Counted from the first letter of the stretch, positions 6,785-16,142 are shown. The stretch is 64,000 nucleotides of DNA from Wolinella succinogenes DSM 1740 (GCF_000196135.1 NC_005090.1:1746001-1810000), one strand, 5' to 3'. The notes: generated from the letters alone by a model not told the origin. Made by a program: numbers and translations.

Positions 6785-9065
6785 CCCCGCTTAGTGGAAG
6801 CCTGATCTCAAAGACCGCGCCTTTTTCTTCGTTATAGGCGCGGATCTTTCCATTCATGTTCTTCTCAATAATCATCTTGGCGATGGAGAGTCCGATCCCC
6901 GTCCCCTTCTCACCCTTGGTGGAAAAATAGGGCTCAAAGATATTCTTTAGAATCTCATCAGGGATTCCGCCTCCATTATCTTTGATTCTTGCGCAAGCAT
7001 AATCCCCCTCAGAAGAGATTCTCACCTCGATCTTCCCTGAGATTTTTTCCCCACATCGAATCCTCTCTTCAATCGCATCTCTAGAGTTATTCATAAGATT
7101 GAGCGCCACCTGCTTAAACTCATTGGGGTAACCATACGCCACCACGCTCCCCTCACCCTCTTGCGTGATGCGCACCTCAATATCATGCTTGGAAAATTGG
7201 GGTGCAAGAATACTGTGCATCTCCAAAAGGGCCTCTTTGAGTGCAAAAGCACACTTCTCTTTGGAGGGCATGAAAAAGTTTCTAAAATCAGTGATCGTAC
7301 GGCTCATGAACTCCACCTGCTTCATGGCGCCTGAGACAAAACGATCCATCTCCGCCTCATCCAGCTCATTATAGGCGAAGCTCTCTTTGAGCCCTTGGCA
7401 CATGAGATAGATGGCATTGAGCGGTTGCTTCCATTGGTGGGCGATCGCCCCGATCATCTCCCCCATGCTCGCCATTTTGCTCTGCTGCACGAGAAGATTC
7501 TCCTGCACTCGCTTCTCCTCTTCCAATCTCAAGCGCTCCGTGATATCACGCGCCGAGACATAAAGCGTCCTCTTCTCCTCAAGAAGAAAGCTCTGAATCG
7601 AGAGCTCTATGGGGATGCTCCTATGTTCAAGCAAGACAAAGTGGCTCTCAATCAATGCTCCACCCTTAAGCGGCAACTCTTTTAGCAGCCTCTCCACCCC
7701 CTCACGCTCTCCTTTGTCCACCAAAGAGGCAAATGCTAGCTCCTCAAATGCCCCTTGGGAGTAGCCAAACATCTCATGGGCACTCCAGTTGGCTTCCACA
7801 ATTTGAGCTACCCCCTCCTCTTCGTCCATCTGAACGACAAAGATTCCATCTCGACCACTGTCAAAGAGCTGCTTGTAGCGTCTTTCACTGTTGAGTCGCC
7901 CCGAGATTTCATACTCCATCTGCTTCTCTAGCTGCTCGCTGAAAAACTCTAGCTGCTCTTGACGCTCTTTGAGCTCCCTCTGGGATTGATGATATTCGCT
8001 CATGTCCACAAAAAATCCAAGAATCCCTACAGGCTCATCAAAGTTATTGGTGAGGAGCGTCTTGTAAACTCGAATGAAACACTCCTCCCCTCGATGATCA
8101 ACAAAGCGAATATCGTGTGATGGGCACTCGCCCTTCTCTTTTAGGTGCCGCTCGCACTCCTCAATCTCCATGGCGCTCTTCTTATCCAAAAGGTCGCCCA
8201 CCCTAAACCCGATCACCTCTTCACGGCTTTTGCCTGAGAGCTCAAGGAATTTGGAGTTGCACCCCAAATAGGAGCCTTCCATATTTTTGTAAAGAATAGG
8301 CATGGGAATAGATTCGATGATTTTGTCAAAAGCTCGCCCCTGACTATAGCCAAGCACGCTCTCCTCAAATCTCTCTTTGCGAAGTGCCAGCACAAAAGAG
8401 AAGACAAAGATGAGAATCGAAACGCCCAAAATGAGATTCCCCACCGAGTTGAAAGAGTCATAAACCGCGCCTTCCAAACGCCTCGTATCTAAAAAGAATC
8501 GAGCCTCGATTCGATCAAAGCGATTCTCAATGATCGAATCAAAACGCCAAGGGGCATAAAGCTCGCCCAAAAGCAGCGCTCCAAAACCCTTGGGTGTTCG
8601 CTCTAGCTCCAAAGAGGAGCACTCTTGGAGAGGCTTAGCATAGTTGCTCTTTCGATCCAAAAGATAGGCCCCGATGGGATGTTTTTGATTCACCAAACAG
8701 GCATAAGAGACATCTGCGGAGTTGGAGACATAAAGAGCCAAACGCCCCAAGAGATCATGGCGCCTAGGGTTGTCGGTGTCAAAAATCGAAATATCGGCTC
8801 TAGAGAGCTCGTTTCGAAAGAGATGCTCAATTCCCTGTAGTCGCTCAAAGCCCCTCTGCCGCTCTTGAGTGAGAGTTTGATGGTAGTCATAAACTCCATA
8901 AACCCCAAACCCCAAGGCGCAAGCGATGAAGACTCCCGCCACAATGAGCTTTTTTTGCAGAGGAGAGGAGGCTTTTTTAGTGTCAATCTCTCTTTTGAGG
9001 GTAAAGCTCGCCAACAGAAGCGACAAAAGAAAGAGCACGATAGAGAGGTAAAAGGTGACAAACAT
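6768..9065 (-). CDS. Orphan PAS-domain sensor histidine kinase
   Basis: 765 residues. Hydrophobic spans at about 3-20, 39-58 and 210-228 frame an extracytoplasmic region; then two PAS domains (about 240-360 and 400-510) separated by a coiled coil; then HisKA with the phospho-accepting His543 (GAIAHQWKQPLNA), an N-box (Asn648), G1 (DNGGGIP at 696) and G2 (GTGIGL at 721). All catalytic motifs are intact, so it should autophosphorylate. No response regulator gene is adjacent. It is divergent from dctPQM, and kinases in that position often sense C4-dicarboxylates, but that is inference. A TATATT at 9106-9111 may be its -10. Confidence 0.93.
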   Translation of the reverse strand: MFVTFYLSIVLFLLSLLLASFTLKREIDTKKASSPLQKKLIVAGVFIACALGFGVYGVYDYHQTLTQERQRGFERLQGIEHLFRNELSRADISIFDTDNPRRHDLLGRLALYVSNSADVSYACLVNQKHPIGAYLLDRKSNYAKPLQECSSLELERTPKGFGALLLGELYAPWRFDSIIENRFDRIEARFFLDTRRLEGAVYDSFNSVGNLILGVSILIFVFSFVLALRKERFEESVLGYSQGRAFDKIIESIPMPILYKNMEGSYLGCNSKFLELSGKSREEVIGFRVGDLLDKKSAMEIEECERHLKEKGECPSHDIRFVDHRGEECFIRVYKTLLTNNFDEPVGILGFFVDMSEYHQSQRELKERQEQLEFFSEQLEKQMEYEISGRLNSERRYKQLFDSGRDGIFVVQMDEEEGVAQIVEANWSAHEMFGYSQGAFEELAFASLVDKGEREGVERLLKELPLKGGALIESHFVLLEHRSIPIELSIQSFLLEEKRTLYVSARDITERLRLEEEKRVQENLLVQQSKMASMGEMIGAIAHQWKQPLNAIYLMCQGLKESFAYNELDEAEMDRFVSGAMKQVEFMSRTITDFRNFFMPSKEKCAFALKEALLEMHSILAPQFSKHDIEVRITQEGEGSVVAYGYPNEFKQVALNLMNNSRDAIEERIRCGEKISGKIEVRISSEGDYACARIKDNGGGIPDEILKNIFEPYFSTKGEKGTGIGLSIAKMIIEKNMNGKIRAYNEEKGAVFEIRLPLSGARSNA

Positions 9066-9351
9066 GGCGATTCTTCCTGCTTTTCTGAATTAAAAAAATT
9101 AGTAAAATATAATTATTATTGATCAAGGTTATTTCGTATTGATACACCTATGATAGCTTTTGCGAGCAAAAAAGTAACTTTTCTAAACCAATTACCCCCT
9201 CTTTCCCCGCTTTCTTTTCTTTTTTGAAACAGAGGCGAGGCGATTTAAGCTCCAAAAAGGTAAAATTTTTTTGTTCACCTTAGGCCATGTCTCATGGCGC
9301 CCCTCTTTCACAACAGGGGGAGGGTCAAATATCCCATAGAAAGGAATCACC
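9066..9351. other. Divergent intergenic region, kinase / dctP
   Basis: 286 bases without a credible gene. Holds possible -10 sequences for the kinase (TATATT, 9106-9111, minus) and for dctP (TAAAAT, 9261-9266, plus), a short palindrome TTTTGC-GA-GCAAAA at 9158-9171, and the dyad at 9284-9298. Long T runs lie at about 9216-9225 and 9265-9271. Confidence 0.5.
9284..9298. promoter_or_regulatory. Dyad GCCATG-TCT-CATGGC in the dctP leader
   Basis: A perfect six-base inverted repeat with a three-base spacer, about 54 bases before the dctP start and just after a TAAAAT -10-like sequence at 9261-9266. It could be an operator or a small RNA hairpin. Confidence 0.4.
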
Positions 9352-10341
9352 ATGAAGCTTTTGTCCACTTTGGTTCTTTCAGCTGCTTTGGCCGTCTCAG
9401 CCTTTGCACAAAAGAGCTACACCATCAAGTTTGCCCACGTCGTGGCTTCCGCTACCCCCAAAGGCAAAGCGGCCGACTTCTTTGCTAAACGCCTAGAGGA
9501 GATCACCAACGGACAGATTAAAGTCCAAGTATTTCCTAGTGCTCAGCTCTATGATGACGATCGCGTCTTTATGGCGATGAAGATGGATAACGTCCAAATG
9601 GCCGCTCCAAGCTTCTCCAAGTTCACCCCGCTGGCTCCTGCGTTCCAGCTTTTTGACCTTCCTTTTATCTTTAGAGACACTGCTCACCTTCATAAAGTCC
9701 TAGATGGAGAAGTGGGTGAGGCGATCAAACAAAAGATCGAAGACAAAGGCTTCGTGGCACTTGATTATTGGGATGCTGGATTCAAGCAATTCTCTTCCAG
9801 CAAAAAGCCTCTCATCGTTCCTGATGATGCCAAAGGTCAAAAGTTCAGAATTATGTCCTCCAAAGTGCTAGAGGAGCAAACCAGAGCCGTTGGCGGAAAT
9901 CCCCAGGTTCTTCCCTTCTCTGAAGTCTATTCAGCTCTTCAGCAAGGAGTTGTGGATGCAGCGGAAAACCCTCTATCCAACTTCTATAATAGCAAATTCC
10001 ACGAAGTTCAGAGCTCTTTGACCATCTCTGACCATGGATATCTTGGCTATCTTGTGGTGGTGAGTGACAAATTCTGGAAATCCCTCCCCGACGATCTCAA
10101 GGCCAAAGTCAAACAAGCCATGAAAGAGGCGACTCAGTTTGAGCGAGAAGAATCAGCCAAAGATGAGGCGATCTTGCTTGCCAAAGTCGAAGAGTATGCC
10201 AAGAATACAGGCAAGCTCCAGATCACCAAACTCACTCCTGCACAAAAAGCAGAATGGCAGAAAGTGATGAGCACCATCTATCCCAAGTTCTATGACGTCA
10301 TCGGAAAAGACCTCATCGAAAAAACCATGAACACTAAATAG
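9352..10341 (+). CDS. dctP: TRAP C4-dicarboxylate binding protein DctP
   Basis: 329-residue periplasmic solute-binding protein of a TRAP transporter. It has a signal peptide (MKLLSTLVLSAALAVSAFA, cleavage after residue 19) and the DctP-family core, including KFRIMSSKVLEEQ and the Gly-Val-Val-Asp-Ala-Ala-Glu-Asn-Pro stretch; the conserved Arg that binds the carboxylate lies in KFRIM. Good Shine-Dalgarno AAGGA. First gene of dctP-dctQ-dctM. The Wolinella DctPQM system is known for uptake of fumarate, succinate or malate, but related binding proteins take other acids, so substrate is inferred. Confidence 0.92.
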   Translation: MKLLSTLVLSAALAVSAFAQKSYTIKFAHVVASATPKGKAADFFAKRLEEITNGQIKVQVFPSAQLYDDDRVFMAMKMDNVQMAAPSFSKFTPLAPAFQLFDLPFIFRDTAHLHKVLDGEVGEAIKQKIEDKGFVALDYWDAGFKQFSSSKKPLIVPDDAKGQKFRIMSSKVLEEQTRAVGGNPQVLPFSEVYSALQQGVVDAAENPLSNFYNSKFHEVQSSLTISDHGYLGYLVVVSDKFWKSLPDDLKAKVKQAMKEATQFEREESAKDEAILLAKVEEYAKNTGKLQITKLTPAQKAEWQKVMSTIYPKFYDVIGKDLIEKTMNTK

Positions 10342-10380
10342 TTCAATTTTTAAAACTCTAAACGAAAAAGTCTAAATATC

Positions 10381-10893
10381 ATGAGTAAATTCTTCGAGAT
10401 TTTAGACCTCGGAATCGCGGCGATGAATAAAAGTATCGCCGTGATCGGAATCTCCACCGGGGTTATTTTGGCATTCATCAACGTTGTTTTGAGATATTTT
10501 TTTGATAGCGGCCTCACTTGGGCTGGCGAGACAATCAACTATCTCTTTATTTGGTCGGCACTTTTTGGAGCGGCTTATGGGTTTAAAAAAGGGATTCATA
10601 TCGCCGTCACGATTCTAGTCGAACGCTTCCCTCCCCTTTTGGCTAAGGCTTCTCTGATGATTGCCAGCCTCATCTCTCTCATCTTCCTCCTCTTCATCGC
10701 CTATTTTGGCCTGCACTATGTGCTTTTGGTGAAAGATATGGGCTTCATGAGCGTCGATCTTGGCATTCCACAATGGATTCCCATGGTGGTAATCCCCGTG
10801 GCCTTTTTTGCCGCGAGCTACCGTGTGGGCGAGAAGATTTATGAGATATCCAAGCAGCCCGCCGACACCGTGGTCAAGAGCGCAGGCCGATGA
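10381..10893 (+). CDS. dctQ: TRAP transporter small permease DctQ
   Basis: 170 residues with four membrane spans, the usual DctQ size. The segment VVLRYFFDSGLTWAGETINY matches the conserved R-Y-F...W..E signature of the family. It forms the integral membrane unit together with DctM, which lies 44 bases downstream; dctP ends 39 bases upstream. The Shine-Dalgarno is weak (A-rich), so translation may depend on dctP readthrough coupling. Confidence 0.9.
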   Translation: MSKFFEILDLGIAAMNKSIAVIGISTGVILAFINVVLRYFFDSGLTWAGETINYLFIWSALFGAAYGFKKGIHIAVTILVERFPPLLAKASLMIASLISLIFLLFIAYFGLHYVLLVKDMGFMSVDLGIPQWIPMVVIPVAFFAASYRVGEKIYEISKQPADTVVKSAGR

Positions 10894-10937
10894 AATTATC
10901 CACGATTCTGTGGTCAAAGATTGATGAGGACTAGAAT

Positions 10938-12224
10938 TTGAGTATTGCGTTTCTTTTTATTGGCCTTTTTGGCTTGATGCTAATTGGCGTCCCCGTTGCG
11001 GTGGCGCTTGGAACCAGCACCGTTTTATCAATGTTGCTCTTCACTGAGCTAGACCCGATGTCCATCCCTCAGCTTGTCTTTGATGGCATCAACAAATTCT
11101 CTCTCATGGCGATTCCGATGTTCATCCTTGCAGGAAACCTGCTGAGCAAAGGAAGCTCTGCCCGCCGAATCATCGACTTTGCCAAGTCCATGGTTGGACA
11201 CCTTCCTGGCGGACTCCCTATGAGCGCCATTTTTGCTTGTATCATTTTTGCTGCCGTGAGCGGTAGCTCTCCTGCCACCGTTGTAGCGATTGGTTCAATC
11301 ATGTTTGCAGCGATCAAAGATGCAGGCTATCCCGCCAGCTACGCCGTAGGAGGAATCACCACCGCAGGAAGCCTTGGAATCCTCATCCCTCCCTCCATCG
11401 TCATGATCGTCTATGGGGTTACAGCGGAAGAATCCATCGGTAAACTCTTCATGGCGGGCGTCATCCCCGGACTCATGATTGGAGCGATGATGATGCTTCA
11501 GACCTACTGGGGGGCTAAACGCCTTGGCTTTAAAGCCACCGAGCCTGCGCCCTTTAGAGAGCGACTCCAAAAGCTTGGCAAAGCTTTTTGGGCTCTCATG
11601 GTCATCTTTGTTGTCATTGGCGGTATCTATGGCGGCATCTTCACCCCGACTGAGGCTGCGGCTGTAAGCGCCGTCTATGCTTTTGTCATCTCCTATTTTG
11701 TCTATAAAGATATCCAACTCAAAGACCTCTACAAGGTTTTCCTAGAATCAGCCATGACCACCTCCATGATCTTTTTCATCATCGCCAATGCCGTGGTTTT
11801 TGCACACTTCCTCACCAGCGAGCAGATTCCTCAAACCATCGCTCAGACGATTCTAGATCACAATGTAGGCAAGATTGGATTCTTGATTCTAGTGAACATC
11901 ATCCTCTTTATCATGGGTCAGTTCATGGAGCCCTCCAGTGTGGTGATGATCATGGTTCCTCTGCTCCTCCCTATCGCCACAGAGCTAGGAATCGACCCCA
12001 TTCACTTTGGTATTATCATGGTGGTCAACATGGAGCTTGGCATGATCACGCCTCCCGTGGGACTCAACCTCTTTGTCGCTAGTGGGCTCACGGGAATGAG
12101 CCTCAAAGATGTCGTGATCGCCTCGCTCCCTTGGACGATCACTATCTTTATAGGACTCATTCTAGTCACCTATGTTCCTGCGATCTCCCTTTGGTTGCCC
12201 AACCTGATGTTTGGCACCTATTAA
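10938..12224 (+). CDS. dctM: TRAP transporter large permease DctM
   Basis: 428 residues, about twelve membrane spans, the typical DctM length. Landmarks include SGSSPATVVAIGSIM, ITTAGSLGILIPPSIVMIVY and MELGMITPPVGLNLFV. It is the ion-coupled transport subunit driven by a sodium or proton gradient. The start is TTG 10938-10940 (TTG AGT ATT GCG), with AGGA seven bases upstream; no ATG lies nearby. A rare start codon may lower its level relative to the binding protein. A strong hairpin follows its stop. Confidence 0.92.
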   Translation: MSIAFLFIGLFGLMLIGVPVAVALGTSTVLSMLLFTELDPMSIPQLVFDGINKFSLMAIPMFILAGNLLSKGSSARRIIDFAKSMVGHLPGGLPMSAIFACIIFAAVSGSSPATVVAIGSIMFAAIKDAGYPASYAVGGITTAGSLGILIPPSIVMIVYGVTAEESIGKLFMAGVIPGLMIGAMMMLQTYWGAKRLGFKATEPAPFRERLQKLGKAFWALMVIFVVIGGIYGGIFTPTEAAAVSAVYAFVISYFVYKDIQLKDLYKVFLESAMTTSMIFFIIANAVVFAHFLTSEQIPQTIAQTILDHNVGKIGFLILVNIILFIMGQFMEPSSVVMIMVPLLLPIATELGIDPIHFGIIMVVNMELGMITPPVGLNLFVASGLTGMSLKDVVIASLPWTITIFIGLILVTYVPAISLWLPNLMFGTY

Positions 12225-12230
12225 ATTGAG

Positions 12231-12262
12231 ATTAACCCTCCCCTTCCTTGGGGAGAGTTAAT
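12231..12262 (+). terminator. Hairpin after dctM
   Basis: Inverted repeat ATTAAC...GTTAAT (12231-12236 with 12257-12262) continuing as CTCCCC/GGGGAG with one mismatch and a six-base TTCCTT loop. It starts 7 bases after the dctM stop. There is no clean T run after it, so termination strength is uncertain. Confidence 0.6.
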
Positions 12263-12319
12263 CCCCTCTTTGGCTCCTTTGAGCTAGAATTCCTCCTATC
12301 TTCTCTTGGGGTCATTTGC

Positions 12320-12883
12320 ATGAGTGAAACATTCCTCTCCCTTATTCTTGAATACAGTTATCTCATTCTTTTTGTCTGGTGTATTTTTGAAGGAGAGGTG
12401 GCACTGATCGCCTCAGGCGTCTTCTCTCACACGGGTCAGATGTACTATCTTTTTGCTCTGATTGCTGGCACCCTGGGGGGCATGGCAGGGGATATATTCT
12501 GGTACAGCACGGGACGATTCAACAAAAAATACGCCCTCAAGATTCTCAAATCTCACCGACGCGAAGTGGCACTCGCTCGCATTCAGGTCTATCGATATGG
12601 CGCCTATATTGTCTTTATCCAGCGCTTTATTTATGGAGCACGTTTGGTGGTGCCCTTGCTTATTGGTGCTTCGCGTTACAACTTTAGGCGTTTTGTGGTG
12701 ATCAACTTTTTTAGCAGCTTCCTTTGGGCGCTCCTCTATCTCACGATCGCCTACTTCTTGGGTGATTCGATCATCGCCTTTTTTCACTACCTCAAAAGCC
12801 ACTTCTATTGGGTCTTGCTCTTTTTGGGAATCCTCTCCCTCTTAGCCATTCTCTACCTGAAGCGCTACTCCAAAAAAAACTGA
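12320..12883 (+). CDS. DedA-family membrane protein
   Basis: 187 residues, DedA/VTT (SNARE-associated) family. Markers are the acidic EGEVALIASGVFSH near the N terminus, GTLGGMAGDIFWYSTGR, and RFIYGARLVVPLLIGASR with conserved arginines. DedA proteins are thought to be flippases for undecaprenyl phosphate or phospholipids and affect proton motive force and drug resistance. I start at ATG 12320 (MSETFLSLI); the longer frame from 12248 would run through the dctM terminator. The stop overlaps the next ATG by one base (TGATG). Confidence 0.86.
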   Translation: MSETFLSLILEYSYLILFVWCIFEGEVALIASGVFSHTGQMYYLFALIAGTLGGMAGDIFWYSTGRFNKKYALKILKSHRREVALARIQVYRYGAYIVFIQRFIYGARLVVPLLIGASRYNFRRFVVINFFSSFLWALLYLTIAYFLGDSIIAFFHYLKSHFYWVLLFLGILSLLAILYLKRYSKKN

Positions 12884-13527
12884 TGAAGAGATTTCTCGCG
12901 CTCATCCTTGCGCTCATCCTGCTTGGGGGCTGGTTTTGGCGACATGAGCTCCTAGAGCGCTATGCGCTCCTCTTTTGCATCGACACCGCCCAAAGGGGAG
13001 CGGATGCGATTTTGGTTTTGGGTGGGAACAAATCCTCTAGGCTACCTCATGCCATCTCTTTGCTCAAAGCGGGTTACGCTCCACTTCTTTTAGTCACCGA
13101 GGTGAAACGCTACTCCAACCAAACCTTTGACGGACTCCTGCGCCACGAGAGTGACGAAGTCGTCCATATCCTCTCCTCGCTCCACCTCCCCCATCATCTC
13201 ATCCCCTCTCTCAAAGGAGGGGCGACTAGCACCTATGATGAAGCCTATGACTTTTTTGCCTACGCTAAAGATTCCAACATCCGCTCCATTATCATTGTCA
13301 CGGACGCCTTCCATACTCGGCGCGCCCTAGGGGCTTTTTTGAAAGTCCAACGCCGCCTCCAAGAGGAGAAGATACAAATCCAAATCTCCCCTGCTCCCAA
13401 CACTCACTTCAATGAAAAAGATTGGTATCTCACCGAAGCGGGCCTTCAAGCCTATATTCTTGAGGGAATCAAAACTTTTCTCTATCTCATCACCAGCCAA
13501 AATCTTCCTTTAATCAAGGAGCGATGA
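12883..13527 (+). CDS. YdcF family (DUF218) membrane-anchored protein
   Basis: 214 residues. One N-terminal membrane helix (FLALILALILLGGWFW) then a DUF218 domain: ADAILVLGGN, YAPLLLVTE, and a central IIIVTDAFHTRRALGAF. Homologues include SanA and YdcF, implicated in cell-envelope integrity, possibly handling a lipid-linked substrate. ATG 12883 overlaps the dedA stop, showing coupling; a longer frame starting at 12808 lies wholly inside dedA. The pair suggests a shared envelope-lipid role (inference). Confidence 0.82.
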   Translation: MKRFLALILALILLGGWFWRHELLERYALLFCIDTAQRGADAILVLGGNKSSRLPHAISLLKAGYAPLLLVTEVKRYSNQTFDGLLRHESDEVVHILSSLHLPHHLIPSLKGGATSTYDEAYDFFAYAKDSNIRSIIIVTDAFHTRRALGAFLKVQRRLQEEKIQIQISPAPNTHFNEKDWYLTEAGLQAYILEGIKTFLYLITSQNLPLIKER

Positions 13528-13599
13528 TTCCTCTTCGCTCCCCTTAATGACAATTTCGTTACAATTCTTTTACACTAGCTTGCATTTCATGGGGATGTC

Positions 13600-15195
13600 A
13601 TGGACATAAAAAACCTTAATCAAATTGAGAAGGCAACCAAGTTTGGCCAAAGGGATGTAGCCAAGCTTGGACTCGCGATTCTCTTTGTCTTTTGTGCGGC
13701 CGCTTTGGCCTCTCTCTACTCCACCACCCTCTCAGGGAACGTGGGAATTCTTGTCATTGCTACGATGATTGGCGGATATATGGCGATCAACATCGGCGCC
13801 AATGATGTGGCCAACAATGTAGGACCAGCGGTAGGCTCCAAGGCTCTCACCATGGGGGGAGCCATTTTGATTGCAGCCATTTGTGAGGCAAGTGGGGCCA
13901 TCATTGCTGGGGGTGATGTGGTGGATACAATCCGCTCAGGAATCATCTCCAAAAGCATCCTTCAAGATCGCGAAACTTTTATCCTACTCATGCTCTCCGC
14001 GCTCATTGCTGGAGCCCTGTGGCTCCATCTAGCCACGGCGATTGGAGCGCCCGTTTCGACCACTCACTCTATCGTCGGGGGGATATTGGGTGCAGGAATC
14101 GTTGCAGGAGGAGCGGGGATTGTTAATTGGGCTGAAGTAGCTCGGATTGCGGCTAGCTGGGTGATTTCACCTCTATTTGGAGGGGTGGTTGCCGCCATTT
14201 TTCTCATGCTCATCAAGCGTGCCATCACCTATCAGATCGACAAAATCGCCGCAGCTAAAAAGGTGGTGCCTTGGCTCCTCTTTGTCATGAGTGGCTCTTT
14301 TGCCCTCTATCTCGTCACCAAAGGACTCAAGCGTCTCATTCCCCTCTCCCTTCCTTTGGCGCTTCTCATCAGCCTCGCCATCGCTGTGATCGTCTTTTTC
14401 CTTTCGCGTCCCTTCATCCTTAAAGTCGCAGGCAGCATGCAAAACACCAAAGAGGAGATCAACCGCTTTTTCACTATTCCTCTCATCTTTGCCGCTGCTC
14501 TTTTGAGCTTTGCCCATGGGGCTAATGATGTCGCCAATGCCATTGGTCCCCTAGCAGCCATCAATGAGGCCTTGATAGGGTTTTCGCATGGAGATAAGGC
14601 GGGGGTTCCTCTTTGGATCATGGCGATTGGTGGAGCGGGAATCTCTTTAGGCTTAGCCCTCTATGGTCCTAAGCTTATTAAGACCGTAGGAAGCGAGATC
14701 ACCGACTTGGATCAGATTCGCGCCTTTTGTATCGCCATGTCAGCCGCCCTTACCGTGCTCATCGCTTCCCAGCTAGGCCTTCCGGTGAGCTCAACGCATA
14801 TTGCCGTGGGAGCGGTTTTTGGTGTAGGATTCTTGCGAGAACATCTCAAAAAACGCTACTATGAGATGGAACAGCAGATCATTGAGGCGCACCAAGATGA
14901 GGATGGGGCGAAGGTTCAGGAGTTTTTGCGACGATTCAAAAAAGCCTCCACCCCCAAAAAAGAGCTCATGCTCAAAAGCCTTAAGCGCAAAGTCGCCCTA
15001 GAGAGCGCGGATCCAGAGGCACCCAGATTTAACAAAAAAGAGAAAAAACAGCTCAAAAAAGTCTATAAACAAGAGCTTGTCAAGCGTTCTGCCCTCAATA
15101 AAATCGTAGCCACATGGATCATCACCGTCCCTGCGGCCGCTCTTTTAAGTGCTGGAATCTTCGCTTTTTTGAAGAGTCTCTCTATTGATCTTTAG
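13600..15195 (+). CDS. PiT-family inorganic phosphate transporter
   Basis: 531 residues with two PD001131-type signatures, one per half: INIGANDVANNVGPAVGSKA and SFAHGANDVANAIGPLAA, plus PVSTTHSIVGG and PVSSTHIAVGA. These mark a sodium- or proton-driven phosphate permease with about twelve spans. Between the last signature and the final membrane helix lies a charged cytoplasmic segment rich in Lys and Glu (about 410-500). A Shine-Dalgarno GGGGA precedes ATG 13600. The 3-prime end overlaps cheV on the other strand by 51 bases. Confidence 0.92.
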   Translation: MDIKNLNQIEKATKFGQRDVAKLGLAILFVFCAAALASLYSTTLSGNVGILVIATMIGGYMAINIGANDVANNVGPAVGSKALTMGGAILIAAICEASGAIIAGGDVVDTIRSGIISKSILQDRETFILLMLSALIAGALWLHLATAIGAPVSTTHSIVGGILGAGIVAGGAGIVNWAEVARIAASWVISPLFGGVVAAIFLMLIKRAITYQIDKIAAAKKVVPWLLFVMSGSFALYLVTKGLKRLIPLSLPLALLISLAIAVIVFFLSRPFILKVAGSMQNTKEEINRFFTIPLIFAAALLSFAHGANDVANAIGPLAAINEALIGFSHGDKAGVPLWIMAIGGAGISLGLALYGPKLIKTVGSEITDLDQIRAFCIAMSAALTVLIASQLGLPVSSTHIAVGAVFGVGFLREHLKKRYYEMEQQIIEAHQDEDGAKVQEFLRRFKKASTPKKELMLKSLKRKVALESADPEAPRFNKKEKKQLKKVYKQELVKRSALNKIVATWIITVPAAALLSAGIFAFLKSLSIDL

Positions 15196-16089
15196 GCAAT
15201 CCACAAGCATGGCGTAGAGCGCTGGGTAGTCTCCTTTGGTGATGAGCCCCTCTGCTCCCAAGCTCTTGACTTTTTCCATCACTCCCTTGTTGGACATAGA
15301 GCTATAGACCCATAAAGGAATCTTCTCTAAATTCTTTTGACTCCGCACACTCAAAATCACCTGATAGCCATCCATCCGTGGCATCTCAAGATCTGTGAGC
15401 ACTAGCCCGATCTCTTCAGGGTGCTCCATTTGCTCTAGCGCCCCAATAAGCTCCTCGCCATCCCCAAAAAATCTCGCCTCCAAGCCAATCTTTTCTAAAA
15501 AGCTTCTCAAGGCCTCTCTGGCGCTGGCGCTATCCTCGGCCACCCAAATCTCCTTGGAGCCATTCACCCTCTCAAAACCCTCTTCGCCCTCTCCCGCCAG
15601 CCCGCACTCCATCAAAAGGCGCTCAATATCAAGAACAAGAATGCTCTCCTCTTGATTTTTAAGAGTCAAAATGACACTGTAAGTGAACGCCTCTCCCAAA
15701 GAGATTTCGGGCTTTTGCAGAGAGTGGATAGGGACATTGTGAATGTTTTCGATCTCCTGAATGGGGAGGGCGAGAATTTGGTGGCTATACTCGCACACCA
15801 AAAGCACTCTATTCTCCTCTTCTTCCCCGCTAAATCCCAGCCACTTCTCTAAGGATAGCACAGGAATGGCTCGCCCCTGATACTCTATAAAGCCCACCAA
15901 ATAGCCATCCTTCAGGGAATCCCCTGAGGAGCGGAGCAGGGGATAGCGCCTCGCGTCTTCAAAAGAGAGGATTTTGGAAACATTAATCCCATATCGACGC
16001 CCCTCTTTCAAGGTGAAAATCGCCAATTGCATGATATTATGCAGATGAGTTTTAGATCGCTTTTCCACCCGCTTAAAGAGCTCCGACAT
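15145..16089 (-). CDS. cheV: Chemotaxis coupling protein CheV
   Basis: 314 residues: an N-terminal CheW-like domain (about 1-165) joined to a response-regulator receiver (about 180-300) with Asp186 in the acidic pocket, phospho-acceptor Asp233 (LTDLEMPRMDGYQ) and the conserved Lys in GLITKGDYP. CheV links receptors to CheA and adjusts coupling by phosphorylation; this phylum usually has several. ATG 16087-16089 with AAGGA upstream. Its -10 box lies at 16118-16123. The last 17 codons overlap the convergent phosphate transporter gene. Confidence 0.93.
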   Translation of the reverse strand: MSELFKRVEKRSKTHLHNIMQLAIFTLKEGRRYGINVSKILSFEDARRYPLLRSSGDSLKDGYLVGFIEYQGRAIPVLSLEKWLGFSGEEEENRVLLVCEYSHQILALPIQEIENIHNVPIHSLQKPEISLGEAFTYSVILTLKNQEESILVLDIERLLMECGLAGEGEEGFERVNGSKEIWVAEDSASAREALRSFLEKIGLEARFFGDGEELIGALEQMEHPEEIGLVLTDLEMPRMDGYQVILSVRSQKNLEKIPLWVYSSMSNKGVMEKVKSLGAEGLITKGDYPALYAMLVDCLKINRETLQKSEDSST

Positions 16090-16117
16090 GAGGTTTCCTT
16101 TGGAAAAAAGTCCTATC

Positions 16118-16123
16118 AGTATA
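16118..16123 (-). promoter_or_regulatory. -10 box of cheV
   Basis: TATACT on the minus strand 29 bases before the cheV start, inside the 53-base gap shared with the divergent modD-like gene. No sigma-28 motif is seen here. Confidence 0.45.
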
Positions 16124-16142
16124 GCAAAAAAGGGAGGTTCAC

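Noticed and set aside
9300-9319. CCCCT...AGGGG hairpin in the dctP leader as a riboswitch
   Set aside because: Ten-base loop and five-base stem only; no known riboswitch shape.
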